A DNA stretch of 64,000 nucleotides from Spiroplasma endosymbiont of Poecilobothrus nobilitatus (GCF_964030655.1 NZ_OZ034915.1:372001-436000); one strand, 5' to 3'; shown: positions 21,747 to 33,030, counted from the first letter of the stretch. The notes: generated from the letters alone by a model not told the origin. Numbers and translations are program-made.

Positions 21747-23057
21747 GTGAATATTTTAGAATTAATTGATAAAAAGAAAAATGGACAAGAGTTATCACGA
21801 GAAGAAATTAACTTTATTGTCAAAGGATATACATCAGGGATTATTCCAGATTATCAAATGTCAGCTTTTTTAATGGCAATTTATTTTCAATCAATGTCAG
21901 TTACAGAAATTTCGTTTTTAACTGAAGCAATGATTAATTCAGGGGAAGTATATGATTTAACTACGATTCCTGGTTTTAAAGTTGATAAGCATTCTTCTGG
22001 TGGAGTTGGTGATAAGGTTAGCTTAATTTATGCGCCTTTAGTTGCTGCATTTGGTTTAAAAGTGGCAAAAATGTCAGGGCGGGGATTAGGCCAAACAGGA
22101 GGAACAATTGATAAGTTGGAAAGTATTCCCGGTTTTAAAGTTGAACTTTCTTTTAATGAATTTAAGGATGTTATTAATAAAACAAATTTATCAATTATGG
22201 CTCAATCTGATAATCTTGTTCCTGCTGATAAAAAGATTTATGCCTTACGGGATGTGACAGCAACAGTTGATTCATTACCATTAGTGGCAACAAGTATTAT
22301 GTGTAAAAAAATTGCGACTGGTAGTGATGGAATTGTGTTAGATGTTAAATGTGGTAGTGGCGCTTTTATGAAAACAATATCTGATGCACGAAAATTAGCA
22401 CAAATTATGGTTGAACTTGGAATTAAATTTAATAAGAAGATTGCTGCTGAAATTACTAACATGACAGAACCATTAGGCCGTACTATCGGTAATGCAATTG
22501 AAATTTATGAAGCGTTACAAACATTACGAGGGAAAGGACCTGATGATTTAACTTGCATTGTATGTGAAGCGGCAGCCTTAAGTTTATGCCAAGCGGGGCT
22601 TTTTAAAGATTTAGCAATGGCAGTTAAAGCTTGTGAAGAAAAATTACAAACGGAAGAGCCGTTAAATTACTTCCGTGCTTTTGTGAACGAGCAAGGTGGA
22701 GATTTAAGTTTTATTGATAATGATTTAACTTTAAAAGAAATATTAAAAGTAAAAAATATAGTTGAAATTAAAGCAACCCAAGCCGGATTTATGGAAATTA
22801 TTAATACTAATGAGTTAGGATTATTAGCTGTTCGTTTAGGAGCTGGCCGTAATACAAAAGATGAAACAATTGATTATCGTGCTGGTATTTATTTAAACAA
22901 AAAAACTGGTGAAAAAGTTGCAAAAGATGATGTTGTAATGACTTTATATACTAACCGTTATGTTACTGGCCCAGTTTATGATTGAGCACAACGAACTTTT
23001 CGAATTGTTCCAACAAAACCACCGCAAGAAGAATTAGTTTATGAGATAATTCAATAA
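21747..23057 (+). CDS. deoA: Pyrimidine-nucleoside/thymidine phosphorylase
   Basis: Phosphorolyses thymidine or uridine to the base and (deoxy)ribose-1-phosphate. 436 residues, the usual length for DeoA/Pdp. The GTG start at 21747 follows AGAAGG. Signature KMSGRGLGQTGGTIDKLESI near residues 107-127; phosphate-binding KHSSGGVGD near residue 80; ATVDSLPLVATSIMCKKIA and GSGAFMK downstream. It is the last gene of the thyA-folA-plsC-deoA cluster; IS3 copy 4 begins nine bases after its stop. DeoA and Pdp cannot be told apart from sequence alone. Confidence 0.88.
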
Positions 23058-23094
23058 AAGTGATGTGGAATGGCGACACTTTTTAGGACACTTT

Positions 23095-23874
23095 TTATAT
23101 AGACATTTGTTTTCTAAAAGTAACTGGAGATAAATAATTTAAACTGCCATGAATTCGAATATTGTTATATCAATGCACAAAATCAAAAAGTTCGTATTTT
23201 AATTGTGTTAAATTTTTAAATTTTTTACCCTTAATAAATTCAGTTTTAAAAGTTTTGTAAGTTGTTTCAGCCACAGCATTATCATAAGGGCAGCCTTTAT
23301 TGCTTAATGATCTTTTAATATTAAAAGTTATTAAAATTTCATCAATGATTTTATTTTTAAACTCATTACCACGATCAGTATGAAATAGAGTTATTTGATT
23401 TAATGGTCGTGTTATTTTATGAAAAGCTTGTTGGACCAGTTCGGCTGTTTTATTCGGCCCAGCACTATAACCAATTATTTCGCGATTAAACAAGTCAATT
23501 AATAAACAAATATAATGTCATTTAGCGCCAACTTGAACATATGTTAAATCACTAACAATAACTTCATTAGGTTTTTTGTTGTTAAATTGACGATTTAAAA
23601 TATTATTAATTTGGTCATTATTGACTGTTGTTTTATGATTATGATATTTTAATTTGGTGTATTTAGAAACCAAATTATTTTTGATCATAAAGAATCTGAT
23701 TTTTCGCCGCGATAAGATGATATATTTTCTTTTTAAAATAACTTTAATTTTGCGAGCCCCATAAATTTTGCGGCTTTTATTAAAGGCACTGATAATTTAT
23801 TGTTCATAATTATTAACTTGCTTGTTAATACATTTATTAGTTTGATAATAATAACTTGATTTTGATAAACCCAA
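23095..23874 (-). pseudogene. IS3-family transposase OrfB (copy 4), nonsense mutation
   Basis: TAA at 23797-23799 interrupts YEQEIIS in the N-terminal part. The integrase core downstream is open. Confidence 0.72.
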
Positions 23875-23927
23875 AATCTTACATATTTTTCTTACTGAAT
23901 ATTTTGTTTTGTTGTTATTAATTATTG

Positions 23928-24206
23928 TTATTTTTTGGCCATTATCAGTGCGGCTTGCTTTAAAATGTCATTTTCCATTTTCAAGTCTTTAAGTTCTTTT
24001 CGTAAAGTTATTATTTCATTTTCTTCTAGTGTGCGATTGTCTTTTGCTTTAAATGAACCAGAATTATTATAATTTTTAACTCAACTATAAATAGTTGGTT
24101 TTGGTAAATTATATTCTTGCCCTAGATTAATAACACTTTTATTATTTTTATATAGCATGACAATTTGTTTTTTAAATTATTCAGAGTATGAAGTTTTATT
24201 TCCCAT
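23928..24206 (-). pseudogene. IS3-family OrfA (copy 4), nonsense mutation
   Basis: TAA at 24177-24179 at the same SE|FKK position as in copy 3, so these two copies may share a recent ancestor. Confidence 0.7.
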
Positions 24207-24287
24207 TTTTATATTCCTTCTTTCTTAATAATTTTATCTAATTTTGAAGTCTATATAATTATGGTCCTAATAATTGTAGCCTATCCA

Positions 24288-24816
24288 ATACTTTAATTTT
24301 GCGTGTTCCATAATTTTTACAACTTTTTATAAAAATACTGATAACAGCATTATCAATGTTTTGAGTATTCTTGGGATTGTTTGATTTTAATTGATAGTAA
24401 TATGTTGATCTAGCAATTTCAATGTTTTACATAAATTAATAATTGGATATTTTGCTTTGTTATTTTTAATGATTGCTATTTTTTGTCGATTATCAGTGTT
24501 GCTTGCTTTAAAATGTCATTTTCCATTTCTAATTGTTTAACTTTTTTACGTAATTGAATTAATTAGTTTTCTTCTGGCGTTCTATTGTCTTTAGCTTTAA
24601 ATGCTAAATTGGTGAGCTCATTTCCAAACAGTAGATTTACCAACTTGATAATCATTGACTAATTGTTCAGGAGTTTGACCCATTTTGTAAAGACCAACAA
24701 TTTGTTGCTTAAATTCATCAGTATGATGATTCTTTGCCATAATTACACCTCCATTGTAGTTTAATTATAAATATTTACTCTACATTATTGTTGTCCAATT
24801 TATCTTAACCCATCCA
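24288..24816 (-). mobile_element. 5' half of a type 2 IS3 element
   Basis: Outer end at 24816 (read inward TGGATGGGTTAAGATAAATT). It contains orfA from ATG 24738-24740 (MAKNHHTDEFKQQIVGLYKM...YQVGKSTVWKWAHQF), broken by TAA and a frameshift, and the first 35 or so codons of orfB up to NYGTRKIKV, where IS3 copy 4 cuts it off. Confidence 0.72.
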
Positions 24817-24920
24817 AATACATGATATTCAAATCGTAAAGAAAAAGATATAATAGATATAATTAAAAAATATTAAATACTTTTTATTAGTACTTACTAA
24901 AATGGGCGCACTCTAGTTTA
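24817..24920 (+). repeat. Dispersed ~100-bp repeat, copy B
   Basis: Plus-strand counterpart of 10045-10150, containing AAAGAAAAAGATATAATAGA and TTATTAGTACTTACTAAAAT followed by GGGCGCACTCTA. It ends about 80 bases before scpA, so GATATAAT could be read as a promoter for scpA, but the copies elsewhere do not support one fixed role. Confidence 0.6.
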
Positions 24921-25002
24921 ATCACTTTTTTGTTTTAATGTCTTTAATTTTTTTTAAAATAGCGGTATTATTAACTAAGAAAATAAATATGGGAGAGAAA
25001 GA

Positions 25003-25764
25003 ATGTTGCATTTGCCGCGCTATGAAGTAAAACTTGATAATTTTTCAGGACCATTAGATTTGTTGTTGCATTTAGTTAAAGAAAAAGAGATAAACCTTTT
25101 TGCAATTAAATTGACAGAAATTACTGATCAATTTTTAGCGTATATTAGAGAAATGGAACAATTAAATATTGAAATTGCATCAGAATATTTAACAATGGCA
25201 AGTTATTTAGTTGAGACAAAAACAAAATTAGTGTTGCCAAAAGAAGAAGTTGAAATTGATGATAATTATGAAAAAGATGCTCGTGATGAACTAATTAATC
25301 GTTTACTAGAATATAAAAAAATTAAAGAAGTTAGTAAATATTTTAAAGATCAACATCAAGAGGGAATTCGTTATTTGTCAAAACCGCGAACAATTATTAA
25401 AGGAAATATAATTAAAGAAAAAGATTTACCATTATCGCCAAAAATTAATATTGATAAATTAACCAATAGTTTTTTAAAAATTCTAGAACGAATTAATGCA
25501 GCAAAACCATTAGAATCAAATGTTGTTATTACTGAAGTTTCTCCAGAAGAAATGGCGGAGCGAATCATGGCATTATTAGCGCAGGATGATAAAGAATGAA
25601 CATTAGAAGAATTGCTAGGTAATTTTACTTTATCATTACAAGTTTTTGTTGTTTGTTTTATTGCTTTGTTAGATTTAGCTCGTCATCAAAAAATTGAAAT
25701 TGAGCAATACCAACATTTAGAAGCAATTTACATTAGACCATACTTACAGAAAGAGGGGAATTAA
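25003..25764 (+). CDS. scpA: Segregation and condensation protein A
   Basis: Kleisin subunit that bridges the SMC heads and binds ScpB in chromosome condensation. 253 residues from ATG 25003 (GGGAGAG upstream). N-terminal kleisin motif NFSGPLDLLLHLVKEKEINLF; ASEYLTMASYLVETKTKLVLP; C-terminal winged-helix part ending IRPYLQKEGN, read through one TGA Trp. First gene of scpA-scpB-rluB-dNK, all within a few bases of each other. Confidence 0.92.
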
Positions 25765-25769
25765 ATTAG

Positions 25770-26318
25770 ATGAATTTAAATGAAAAAATGGCTGTTTTAG
25801 AAGGGCTATTATTTATCAGCGGCGATGAAGGAATTAATTTAAAAGAAATTGCTCATATTCTTGAAATTTCTGTTCCTGAGTGTGAGGAGGTTTTAATAAA
25901 ATTAAAAGTAGAATATCAAACTAATAATAATCGTGGGTTAACAATAACATCTTTTGCTGATAAATATCGCTTAGCAACAAAGCAAGAATATTATCAATTT
26001 TATTTAAAATTAGCTAATAATAAAATAGAAGCACGTTTATCACAAGCAGCATTAGAAACATTAGCAATTATTGCCTACCGCGGGCCAATTAGTAAACCAG
26101 AAATTGAAGAGTTACGAGGAGTTAATTCTGACAGCGTTATTAACAAATTACGCGCACGTGATTTAATTGATGAAGTTGGTAAAAGCGAATTGCCAGGGAA
26201 GCCAATGACATATCATATTACTGAAGAATTTTTAAAAGTTTTTAATTTAACTTCCTTAGCAGATTTACCACAAATTAAAGAAACTGTTATAGAAAAAGAG
26301 CAGGATTTATTTAAATAA
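25770..26318 (+). CDS. scpB: Segregation and condensation protein B
   Basis: ScpA partner that dimerises through winged-helix domains and regulates SMC. 182 residues, start five bases after scpA. Motifs GLLFISGDEGINLKEIAHIL, LSQAALETLAIIAYRGPISK and the RGVNSDSVINKLRARDLI helix are typical. The stop overlaps the rluB start (TAATG), so translation is coupled. Confidence 0.92.
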   Translation: MNLNEKMAVLEGLLFISGDEGINLKEIAHILEISVPECEEVLIKLKVEYQTNNNRGLTITSFADKYRLATKQEYYQFYLKLANNKIEARLSQAALETLAIIAYRGPISKPEIEELRGVNSDSVINKLRARDLIDEVGKSELPGKPMTYHITEEFLKVFNLTSLADLPQIKETVIEKEQDLFK

Positions 26319-27061
26319 TGGAACGCTTACAAAAAGTTATTGCAGCAAAAGATTATTGTTCACGACGAAAAGCAGAAGAATTAATTATTCAAGGACGAGT
26401 TAAAGTTAATAATATTGTGGTAACAACATTGGGTACTAAAGTTAGCAAAAATGATCAAATACAAATAAACAATCAAATCCTTACGAATGAAAATGCAAAT
26501 AAGGTTTATTTGATGTTGAATAAACCACGAAATTGTGTTTCAACGATGTATGACCCGCAACATCGCAAAATAGTTTTAAATTATGTTAAAGGTGTTTCAG
26601 AACGAATTTATCCGGTGGGTCGATTAGACTATGATACTAGTGGGCTTTTGCTATTGACTAATGATGGAGAATTTACTAATATTATTACACACCCAAGTCA
26701 TATTATTAATAAGACATATCATGTTTTGGTTTCTGGTTATCTTTCAAAACAACAATTACAACAATTAGCAACAGGAATTGAAATTGATCCAGGAATTATA
26801 ACAAACGAAGCGCAAACAAAATTAGTAAAATATGAAGAAGCAAAAAATGTTTCGATTATTTTATTAACAATTCATGAAGGCAGAAAACATCAAGTTAAAA
26901 AAATGATACAAGCATTAGGGCATGAAGTTATTAAATTAAAACGAATTGCAATTGGTTTTTTACAATTAGATGAAACATTAAAGCCTGGTGAATGACGTTA
27001 TTTAAAACCCAAAGAAATTAAACGTTTTTTTGGAATAGCATCACACTTAAAAACAAAATAA
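26318..27061 (+). CDS. rluB: 23S rRNA pseudouridine synthase, RluB/RsuA family
   Basis: Isomerises uridine in rRNA. 247 residues: an N-terminal S4 RNA-binding domain (RLQKVIAAKDYCSRRKAEEL) and the catalytic domain with GRLDYDTSGLLLLTNDGEF, where the Asp after RL is the nucleophile, then EGRKHQVKKM. The last part runs through a TGA Trp (GEWRYLKPKE). The scpB-rluB order is widespread in Firmicutes and mollicutes, which favours RluB; specificity is not proven. Confidence 0.88.
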
Positions 27062-27075
27062 AGGAGAAAAAAACA

Positions 27076-27684
27076 ATGCGAATTACATTAGCGGGAGTTG
27101 TTGGAGTTGGAAAATCAACTGTTAGTAAGCTATTGGGAAAAAAACATCATTATATGGTAATGGATGAGCCAGTTGAAGAAAATCCATATTTAGATCAGTA
27201 TTATGCTGATCCAAAAGATATGGCTTTTAAAATGCAAGTATATATGGTAATGGCGCGTAGTAAACAATTAAAACAAGCAAAAATAACATCTAATATTATT
27301 TTTGATCGTAGTATTTTAGAGGATCCAATTTTTGTTGATGTCTTATATGATCTAGGATATATGAATACAACAGATTATAAAGTTTATAAAGAATTTTATG
27401 ATGTTGTTGTTTTACAAAGTTTATATTTAGATGAAAACATTAAACCAGAATTAGTTGTTTATTTACGAGTTGATCCAGAAATAGCAATGGAACGAATTAC
27501 CAAAAGAGGCCGAGCTAGTGAACAAAATATTGGCAGCGCTTATTGAACATTATTAAACCGAAAATATGAGGAATGATATGAACGCTCAAAAGATAAGTTT
27601 AATTTTTTAGTTATTGATGCCAATCATAAAACACCAGAAGAAATTGTTGCCATAATTTCAGAAAAATTAATTGAAAAGAAATAA
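27076..27684 (+). CDS. Deoxynucleoside kinase (dGK/dCK/dAK family)
   Basis: Phosphorylates salvaged deoxynucleosides. 202 residues; AAAGGAGAAAAAAAC precedes the ATG. P-loop GVVGVGKST at residues 7-15, DEPVEENPYL substrate lid, DRSILEDPIF near residue 76, the arginine-rich LID ERITKRGRASE, and a C-terminal YEEWY helix read with TGA Trp. Essential in a mollicute that depends on nucleoside uptake. Followed by a terminator that now carries an IS in its loop. Confidence 0.88.
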
Positions 27685-27706
27685 GACAATAAAAAAACTA
27701 GTGTTA

Positions 27707-28990
27707 TGAATATGTCAAGAAAAGTAGACATATAAAAAGTAAGCTATAGGAATTTTTTTCTGTATTGGACAGGAGACATTCCTTTTAACTTTGTCTGAGG
27801 TCGAAAATTATTATAAAAATAAATATATTTAGGTAAGTTTTCCTTAATTCACTCAGCATTTCTTTTTCTTCTTGTAAAGTGATATAAAAATTCAGTTTTC
27901 ATAGTACCAAACCATGATTCAGTATGAACATTATCATATGAATTTCCACGTCTAGACATTGAAATTGTAATTCCTAGATATTTGCAAAGTTTTTCATAAT
28001 CAGAATTAGTTCAGAATTAGTATAGTGAAAACCCTGATATGATTGCAAAACTCAAGTTTTTGGTTTTCCTGCTTTTATTCAAGAATTAATTATATTTTTA
28101 AATACAAATTCTTTATCTAAATTATCACTAATTTGATAATCAAGAATTTCATTTGTATGGAAATCTTTAACTATAGATAAATAATAGGTTTTATTATTTG
28201 TTAATAAATATGTTATATCTGTTCCTAATTTTTGATTAATACTTGTTGTTGTAAAATATTGATTCATTAAATTTTCATGACAATTACTACCAGATTGAAG
28301 ATTATAATTAAATCTTTTTACTATAACAATTGATTTTAAATTCATATTTTTCATATATCTATAAACAATGTGTGGCTTTAAGTTTAACTTATATATCTGA
28401 TTAACTAATAGTGTCAACATATTGCAACCATAAATTTTCTTAAAATTTAAGAATAGCGTTTTTATAATTGTCGCAATTTGACTATCTAATTTGTTAAAAG
28501 ATTTCATACCATGATTAATTCATTTATAATATCCTGCTCTTGAAACATTTAAAATTTTACATAAATATTTAATCTTGTATTTTTTCTTCAAGGACCAAAC
28601 CGTCTGAAATTTCTTCTTTTTCGATTTGGTTAAGAACTTTTTTACATCTTCAACAATTTTAATGTATTGAATTAATTCTTCTTTTGTAATTGCATTAAAA
28701 ACAATATTTTTTGGTCGACCTGATCTACGAATTCCTTTAGATTGTTCTCCATTTCCTGGTTCTAAAGCAGCACCTCCTTTAATTGCAAGTTCTCTTTTTC
28801 ATCTAATTAATGTTGGGTCTGCAATGTTAAATTTTTTAAAAGTTTTTGACAACCCATATTCTCGATAATATTTTAGAATATTTAATTTTTATTCTTTTGT
28901 AAATCATTTTCCGCCCATAATAAAAACACCTTTCAATAAAAATATGACACAATCCTATTTTTTATGTGTCTATTTTATTTTGGGTGTTCA
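27707..28990 (-). mobile_element. IS3-type element, third kind (1284 bp)
   Basis: Ends TGAATATGTCAAGAAAAGTA and, inward from the right, TGAACACCCAAAATAAAATA, with similar subterminal AGACATATAAAA/AGACACATAAAA. A 3-bp TTA target duplication fits the IS3 family. Confidence 0.82.
27760..28918 (-). pseudogene. IS3-type transposase (third kind), degenerate
   Basis: OrfA starts at ATG 28916-28918 and is stopped by TAA at codon 10, then continues as an HTH protein (LSKTFKKFNIADPTLIRWKRE...RRSGRPKNIVF). OrfB follows (KYLCKILNVSRAGYYKWINHG...) with a 142-codon open block at 28079-28507 containing GTDITYLL and YYLSIVKDFHTNEIL. After KPKTWVLQSYQG the frame breaks, although the pieces LDVEIHMI and ITLQEEKEM are still recognisable. 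Not functional. Confidence 0.68.
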
Positions 28991-29011
28991 TTAACACTAG
29001 TTTTTATTTGT

Positions 29012-29575
29012 TTAAATTTGCCCTAATCCTTTTGCTTTTCAAATTTTCATTACAGCATTTTTTCCTTTTGTCTCTAAAATATCTTTGTATTCTAAATAAC
29101 GTTCTTGACATTCTTTAATTTCTTTTAAAGCTTGGTCTAAGCCACTTCAACCATTAATTTTAATTTCTTTTTTTTGCAAGGTTTTATATTGTAAAAAGAA
29201 AGTCTCAATTTCATTTCGTATTGCTAATGGAACATCTTCTAAAGTTTGAATATGATTAAAACGCGGATCATCAGCCATCACAGCCATTAATTTTGTGTCA
29301 ATTTCCCCGTTATCAATCATATTAATTGTTCCTAAAATACGAACATTGATTTGACAACCAGGAATTGTGGGGTAAGTGCTTAATGAGATTACATCAAGGG
29401 GATCGCCATCTCAATCTAATGTATTTTCAATAAAACCATATTCTCCTGGATAAAAATTAGCACCATATAAAACACGATCTAAAACAATTCGCCCCGTTTT
29501 AAGATCATATTCATATTTATGACCAGACCCCTTAGGGATTTCAACGATAATTGGTAAAACATTATTTTTACTCAT
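29012..29575 (-). CDS. ppa: Inorganic pyrophosphatase
   Basis: Hydrolyses pyrophosphate to phosphate. 187 residues; ATG 29573-29575 is preceded by GAAAGGAAG. Family landmarks: VEIPKGSGHKYEYD, NFYPGEYGFIENT, and the catalytic DWDGDPLDV read through TGA as Trp, then DDPRFNHI near residue 115 and a C-terminal Lys-rich helix. The upstream region is now occupied by IS3 copy 5, which starts about 80 bases before the start codon. Confidence 0.92.
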
Positions 29576-29682
29576 TATTTTTCTTCCTTTCATTACTTTC
29601 CTAATTATTAATATAGCATAGAAAGGCAAATAATGTTATGTCTTTTTAATTTTTGGAATGGCAACACTTTTTAGGACACTTT

Positions 29683-30462
29683 TTATATAGACATTTGTTT
29701 TCTAAAAGTAACTGGAGATAAATAATTTAAACTGCCATGAATTCGAATATTGTTATATCAATGCACAAAAACAAAAAGTTCGTATTTTAATTGTGTTAAA
29801 TTTTTAAATTTTTTACCCTTAATAAATTCAGTTTTAAAAGTTTTGTAAGTTGTTTCAACCACAGCATTATCATAAGGGCAGCCTTTATTGCTTAATGATC
29901 TTTTAAAATTAAAAGTTATTAAAATTTCATCAATGATTTTATTTTTAAACTCATTACCACGATCAGTATGAAATAGAGTTATTTGATTTAATGGTCGTGT
30001 TATTTTATGAAAAGCTTGTTGGACCAGTTCGGTTGTTTTATTCGGCCCAGCACTATAACTAATTATTTCACGATTAAACAAGTCAATTAATAAACAAATA
30101 TAATGTCATTTAGCACCAACTTGAACATATGTTAAATCACTAACAATAACTTCATTAGGTTTTTTGTTGTTAAATTGACGATTTAAAATATTATTAATTT
30201 GGTTATTATTGACTGTTGTTTTATGATTATGATATTTTAATTTGGTGTATTTAGAAACCAAATTATTTTTGATCATAAAGAATCTGATTTTTCGCCGCGA
30301 TAAGATTATATCTTTTCTGTTTAAAATAACTTTAATTTTGCGAGCCCAATAAATTTTGCGACTTTTATTAAAGGCACTGATAATTTCTTGTTAATAATTA
30401 TTAACTTGCTTGTTAATACATTTATTAGTTTGATAATAATACGTTGATTTTGATAAACCCAA
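29683..30462 (-). pseudogene. IS3-family transposase OrfB (copy 5), nonsense mutation
   Basis: TAA at 30391-30393 replaces GAA in NNYEQEI. Core residues downstream are intact. Confidence 0.72.
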
Positions 30463-30515
30463 AATCTTACATATTTTTCTTACTGAATATTTTGTTTTGT
30501 TGTTATTAATTATTG

Positions 30516-30794
30516 TTATTTTTTGGCCATTATCAGTGCGGCTTGCTTTAAAATGTCATTTTCAATTTCCAAGTCTTTAAGTTCTTTTCGTAAAGTTATT
30601 ATTTCATTTTCTTCTAGTGTGCGATTGTCTTTTGCTTTAAATGAACCAGAATTATTATAATTTTTAACTCAAATATAAATAGTTGGTTTTGGTAAATTAT
30701 ATTCTTGCCCTAGATTAATAACACTTTTACCATTTTTATATAGCATGACAATTTGTTTTTTAAATTCTTCAGAGTATGAAGTTTTATTTCCCAT
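30516..30794 (-). CDS. IS3-family OrfA (copy 5)
   Basis: Open 92-codon HTH/zipper frame with the terminal A6 slippery site. The fusion product would end at the orfB nonsense codon. Confidence 0.65.
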
Positions 30795-30879
30795 TTTTAT
30801 ATTCCTTCTTTCTTAATAATTTTATCTAATTTTGAAGTCTATATAATTATGGCCCTAATAATTGTAGCCTATCCAATGA

Positions 30880-31133
30880 GACTTTATTGATAAAAATAAA
30901 AAAGATACAATAGAGGCAATAACAAAAAGAGACGATATTAAAAATATTAAAATTAAAGAAAAACTTGTTAACTTAGTAAAAGAGTTAGCTAGCGAAAATA
31001 TAACAATTGCAAAAACTAATAAAACTACAATTTTAACTGAAGGATTTAATCGCATTATAGTTACTATAAGTTTTCCTAAAAATGAATACAATGCAACAAT
31101 TGGTTTAGGAAATGTTAAACCTGAAACAGAATA
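30880..31133 (+). pseudogene. C-terminal fragment of a lipoprotein-like gene
   Basis: Open frame without a start after the IS end: DFIDKNKKDTIEAITKRDD...EGFNRIIVTISFPKNEY...GLGNVKPETE, stop TAA 31131-31133. The Lys/Asn/Thr-rich composition and the repeat-like tail resemble secreted or lipoprotein domains of spiroplasmas, but I cannot assign it. A long hairpin follows. Confidence 0.45.
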
Positions 31134-31135
31134 AA

Positions 31136-31192
31136 TTGTTGGATGTAAAATGCTTTGTATATGATTTATACAAAACATTTTACATCCAACTG
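31136..31192. terminator. Long hairpin, probable terminator
   Basis: GTTGGATGTAAAATG...TTTGTATA pairs with TATACAAA...CATTTTACATCCAAC, a stem of over 20 bp with one mismatch and a five-base loop, followed by AT-rich sequence with a T-run. Confidence 0.75.
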
Positions 31193-31262
31193 AATAATTT
31201 TTACAATTAGTTTTTACTTTGCTATATTTTAAAAATAATTTATAATTAAACAAGGTGATAAT

Positions 31263-31967
31263 ATGCAAACAAAAATAAAAAATTTATTTTACTTAGATAC
31301 AAAAAGAATTGTGGCAATGGCAATTGTAATTGCTTTATATGTTTTATTGTCATGATTAAGTAAAATAATGAATTTAACAGTTTTCCCCGTTGCTCCATTT
31401 TTAAAAATTGAGTTAACTGATTTTTTAATGTTATTATCTGTTCGTTTGTTTGGTATTATTTATGCTAGTTTTTTAACTATTAGTATTAGTTGATTACGAA
31501 TGGTTTATTTAGGTGATACTCCAATTGATGTATTTGCTTTAATGTTAGCAGATTTAATTTTTTTATTATTTTTTTGATTATGGGATAATTTTTTACGAAA
31601 AGGATTTAATCGCTTGTTTAAAAATAATTTTTTAAAAAAAGTTGATTATTTAATTACAACAATAAATGTTAGTTTAGCAACAATTATTGTTTCATTTGTA
31701 ATGACATTATTTAATTGATTATTTATTTATGAGATGTATGCTCATTTCTTACATCTTCCCCGCGAAACAGTACAATGATTTAAAAGTATTTTAGTACCGA
31801 TAGTTATTCCTTTTAATTTATTGAAATTTACAATTAATAGTATTGTTTTTATCTTAATTTATCGTGCAGTAATTCACCTTCAAAAGCAATTTATAATAAT
31901 AAAACCAACAAAAAAAGTAACAGAAGTATTGCATGATTATAATATTATTGATGAAATTTATTTTTAA
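31263..31967 (+). CDS. ECF transporter S component, RibU-like
   Basis: Substrate-binding membrane subunit of an energy-coupling-factor vitamin transporter. 234 residues; AAGGTG lies upstream of ATG 31263. Six hydrophobic segments are visible. The first (ALYVLLSWLSKIMNLTVF) is followed by APFLKIELTDFLMLLSVRLFG, the characteristic segment of RibU-type proteins, which favours riboflavin; folate (FolT) is the main alternative. Many TGA Trp codons fragment it in standard-code translation. The EcfA/T module is not in this window. Confidence 0.7.
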
Positions 31968-32026
31968 AAAAGCAAACTTATTTTCTTGAAAATATTCTTT
32001 AATTTATGTTATTATTTTTATGGTAT

Positions 32027-32103
32027 GCCCACGTAGCTCAGTAGGAGAGAGCATGCGCCTTCTAAGCGTGGGGTCGGGAGTTCGAATCTCTCCGTGGGCG
32101 CCA
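32027..32103 (+). tRNA. tRNA-Arg (anticodon UCU)
   Basis: Acceptor GCCCACG/CGTGGGC, D-arm GCTC...GAGC, anticodon loop CTTCTAA giving UCU, T-arm GGGAG-TTCGAAT-CTCTC, encoded CCA end. Reads AGA, a main Arg codon in AT-rich mollicutes. Confidence 0.95.
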
Positions 32104-32128
32104 TTTTTTAAATTGTAATTAAATTAAA

Positions 32129-32160
32129 AACCTTATTTAAATGATTAAATAAGGGTTTAT
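32129..32160 (+). terminator. Terminator after tRNA-Arg
   Basis: AAACCTTATTTAA/TTAAATAAGGGTTT hairpin followed by ATTTTTTT. Confidence 0.75.
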
Positions 32161-32218
32161 TTTTTTAAAATTGTTATAATAATATAAACGATTGTTTTAT
32201 CTAAGGAGGATTTATTAA

Positions 32219-32977
32219 ATGCAAACACCATTAAATTATTATGATGAATTAATTGATAAAATTAAAGAATTAATTAGTAATCATAATTACAATGGTGCAT
32301 TTATCAAAATTAATGATGAATTGATGATGCCTTATATTCCTCGACAAGTTGAAGAATTATTAACAACATTATTACAAGAAGTTAATGAAAAAATCCGAGA
32401 ACAAAAACCAAGTGAAACAACAGTTTGAACATTAGCAAAAATTAGTGATATTTTAGCGAATCCATCTGATAAAGAAACCCAATTATTAGCTTTTCAATAT
32501 TTAAAAGATCAAAATTTACGACAAATTTTACCAGTAATTCGTCAATATTTTCTGAATAAAAAAGTCACTGATTTTGCAAAGATTTATTTATTATACTTAT
32601 TAAAAAAACAAGAAATTACAGAAATATTTGAAGTGAAAAAAACAAATGGTATTTTTCACTTGATTCCAAGCCAAATAATACCATATAAAGAAAATGAACA
32701 AGTTAAAACCATAATGAAATTATTAGACCAATGAGTTTATAATGATAATCCTAGTTTATACCATACTTGTTTATATTTGCTAGAAACATATTATTATAAC
32801 TCATATCCTTATTTTTTAGAAAATAATGAAGAAAAAGCATTAACGATTGCAATTATATATCAAGGTCATCGGATGTATGGTGAAGAAATAGTAATCCAAG
32901 ATCTGGCAGAACAATTTACAGTTCAAGTTGAAATAGTAAAAAAATATCTTCCTTACTTAGACCAACAAGAATTATAA
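32219..32977 (+). CDS. Helical-repeat protein, possibly DUF3196 (252 aa)
   Basis: ATG 32219 has a strong ribosome-binding site AAGGAGGA; stop TAA 32975-32977; TGA encodes Trp. The N-terminus YYDELIDKIKELISNHNYNGAFIKINDELMMPYIP looks like TPR/HEAT-type helices. The middle has repeat-like QYLKDQNLRQILPVIRQYFL and DFAKIYLLYLLKKQEI helices, with a short acidic C-terminus. No membrane segment or catalytic motif. Proteins like this (DUF3196) are common in mollicutes and have no established function; this assignment is from memory of the family's look. Confidence 0.6.
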
Positions 32978-33030
32978 AATAAATTATTATTTAGAAATAG
33001 GACAGAAAAGCAAAATAAATTGGTGAAAAA

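Larger units (their letters stand above)
23066..24287 (-). mobile_element. IS3-family element, copy 4 (1222 bp)
   Basis: Left end TGGAATGGCGACACTTTTTA immediately behind deoA, right end GTAGCCTATCCA at 24287. Its right flank is the inside of a type 2 IS3 element, the left flank is not: a chimeric junction. Confidence 0.9.
27693..29008. terminator. Bidirectional terminator split by an IS
   Basis: AAAAAACTAGTGTTA at 27692-27706 and TTAACACTAGTTTTT at 28991-29005 together form a palindromic terminator that would serve both the dNK operon and the convergent ppa gene. A 1284-bp IS sits in the loop, with TTA duplicated on either side. Confidence 0.7.
29654..30875 (-). mobile_element. IS3-family element, copy 5 (1222 bp)
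   Basis: Left end TGGAATGGCAACACTTTTTA at 29654, right end GTAGCCTATCCA at 30875. It truncates the gene whose tail lies at 30880-31133. No target duplication. Confidence 0.9.

Noticed and set aside
30855-31268. Minus-strand 137-codon ORF
   Set aside because: It is antisense to the gene tail at 30880-31133 and runs through a strong terminator hairpin.
32027-32103. A suppressor tRNA that could read the many in-frame stops
   Set aside because: The only tRNA in the window reads AGA. Nothing here supports TAA or TAG decoding, so decay is the default explanation.
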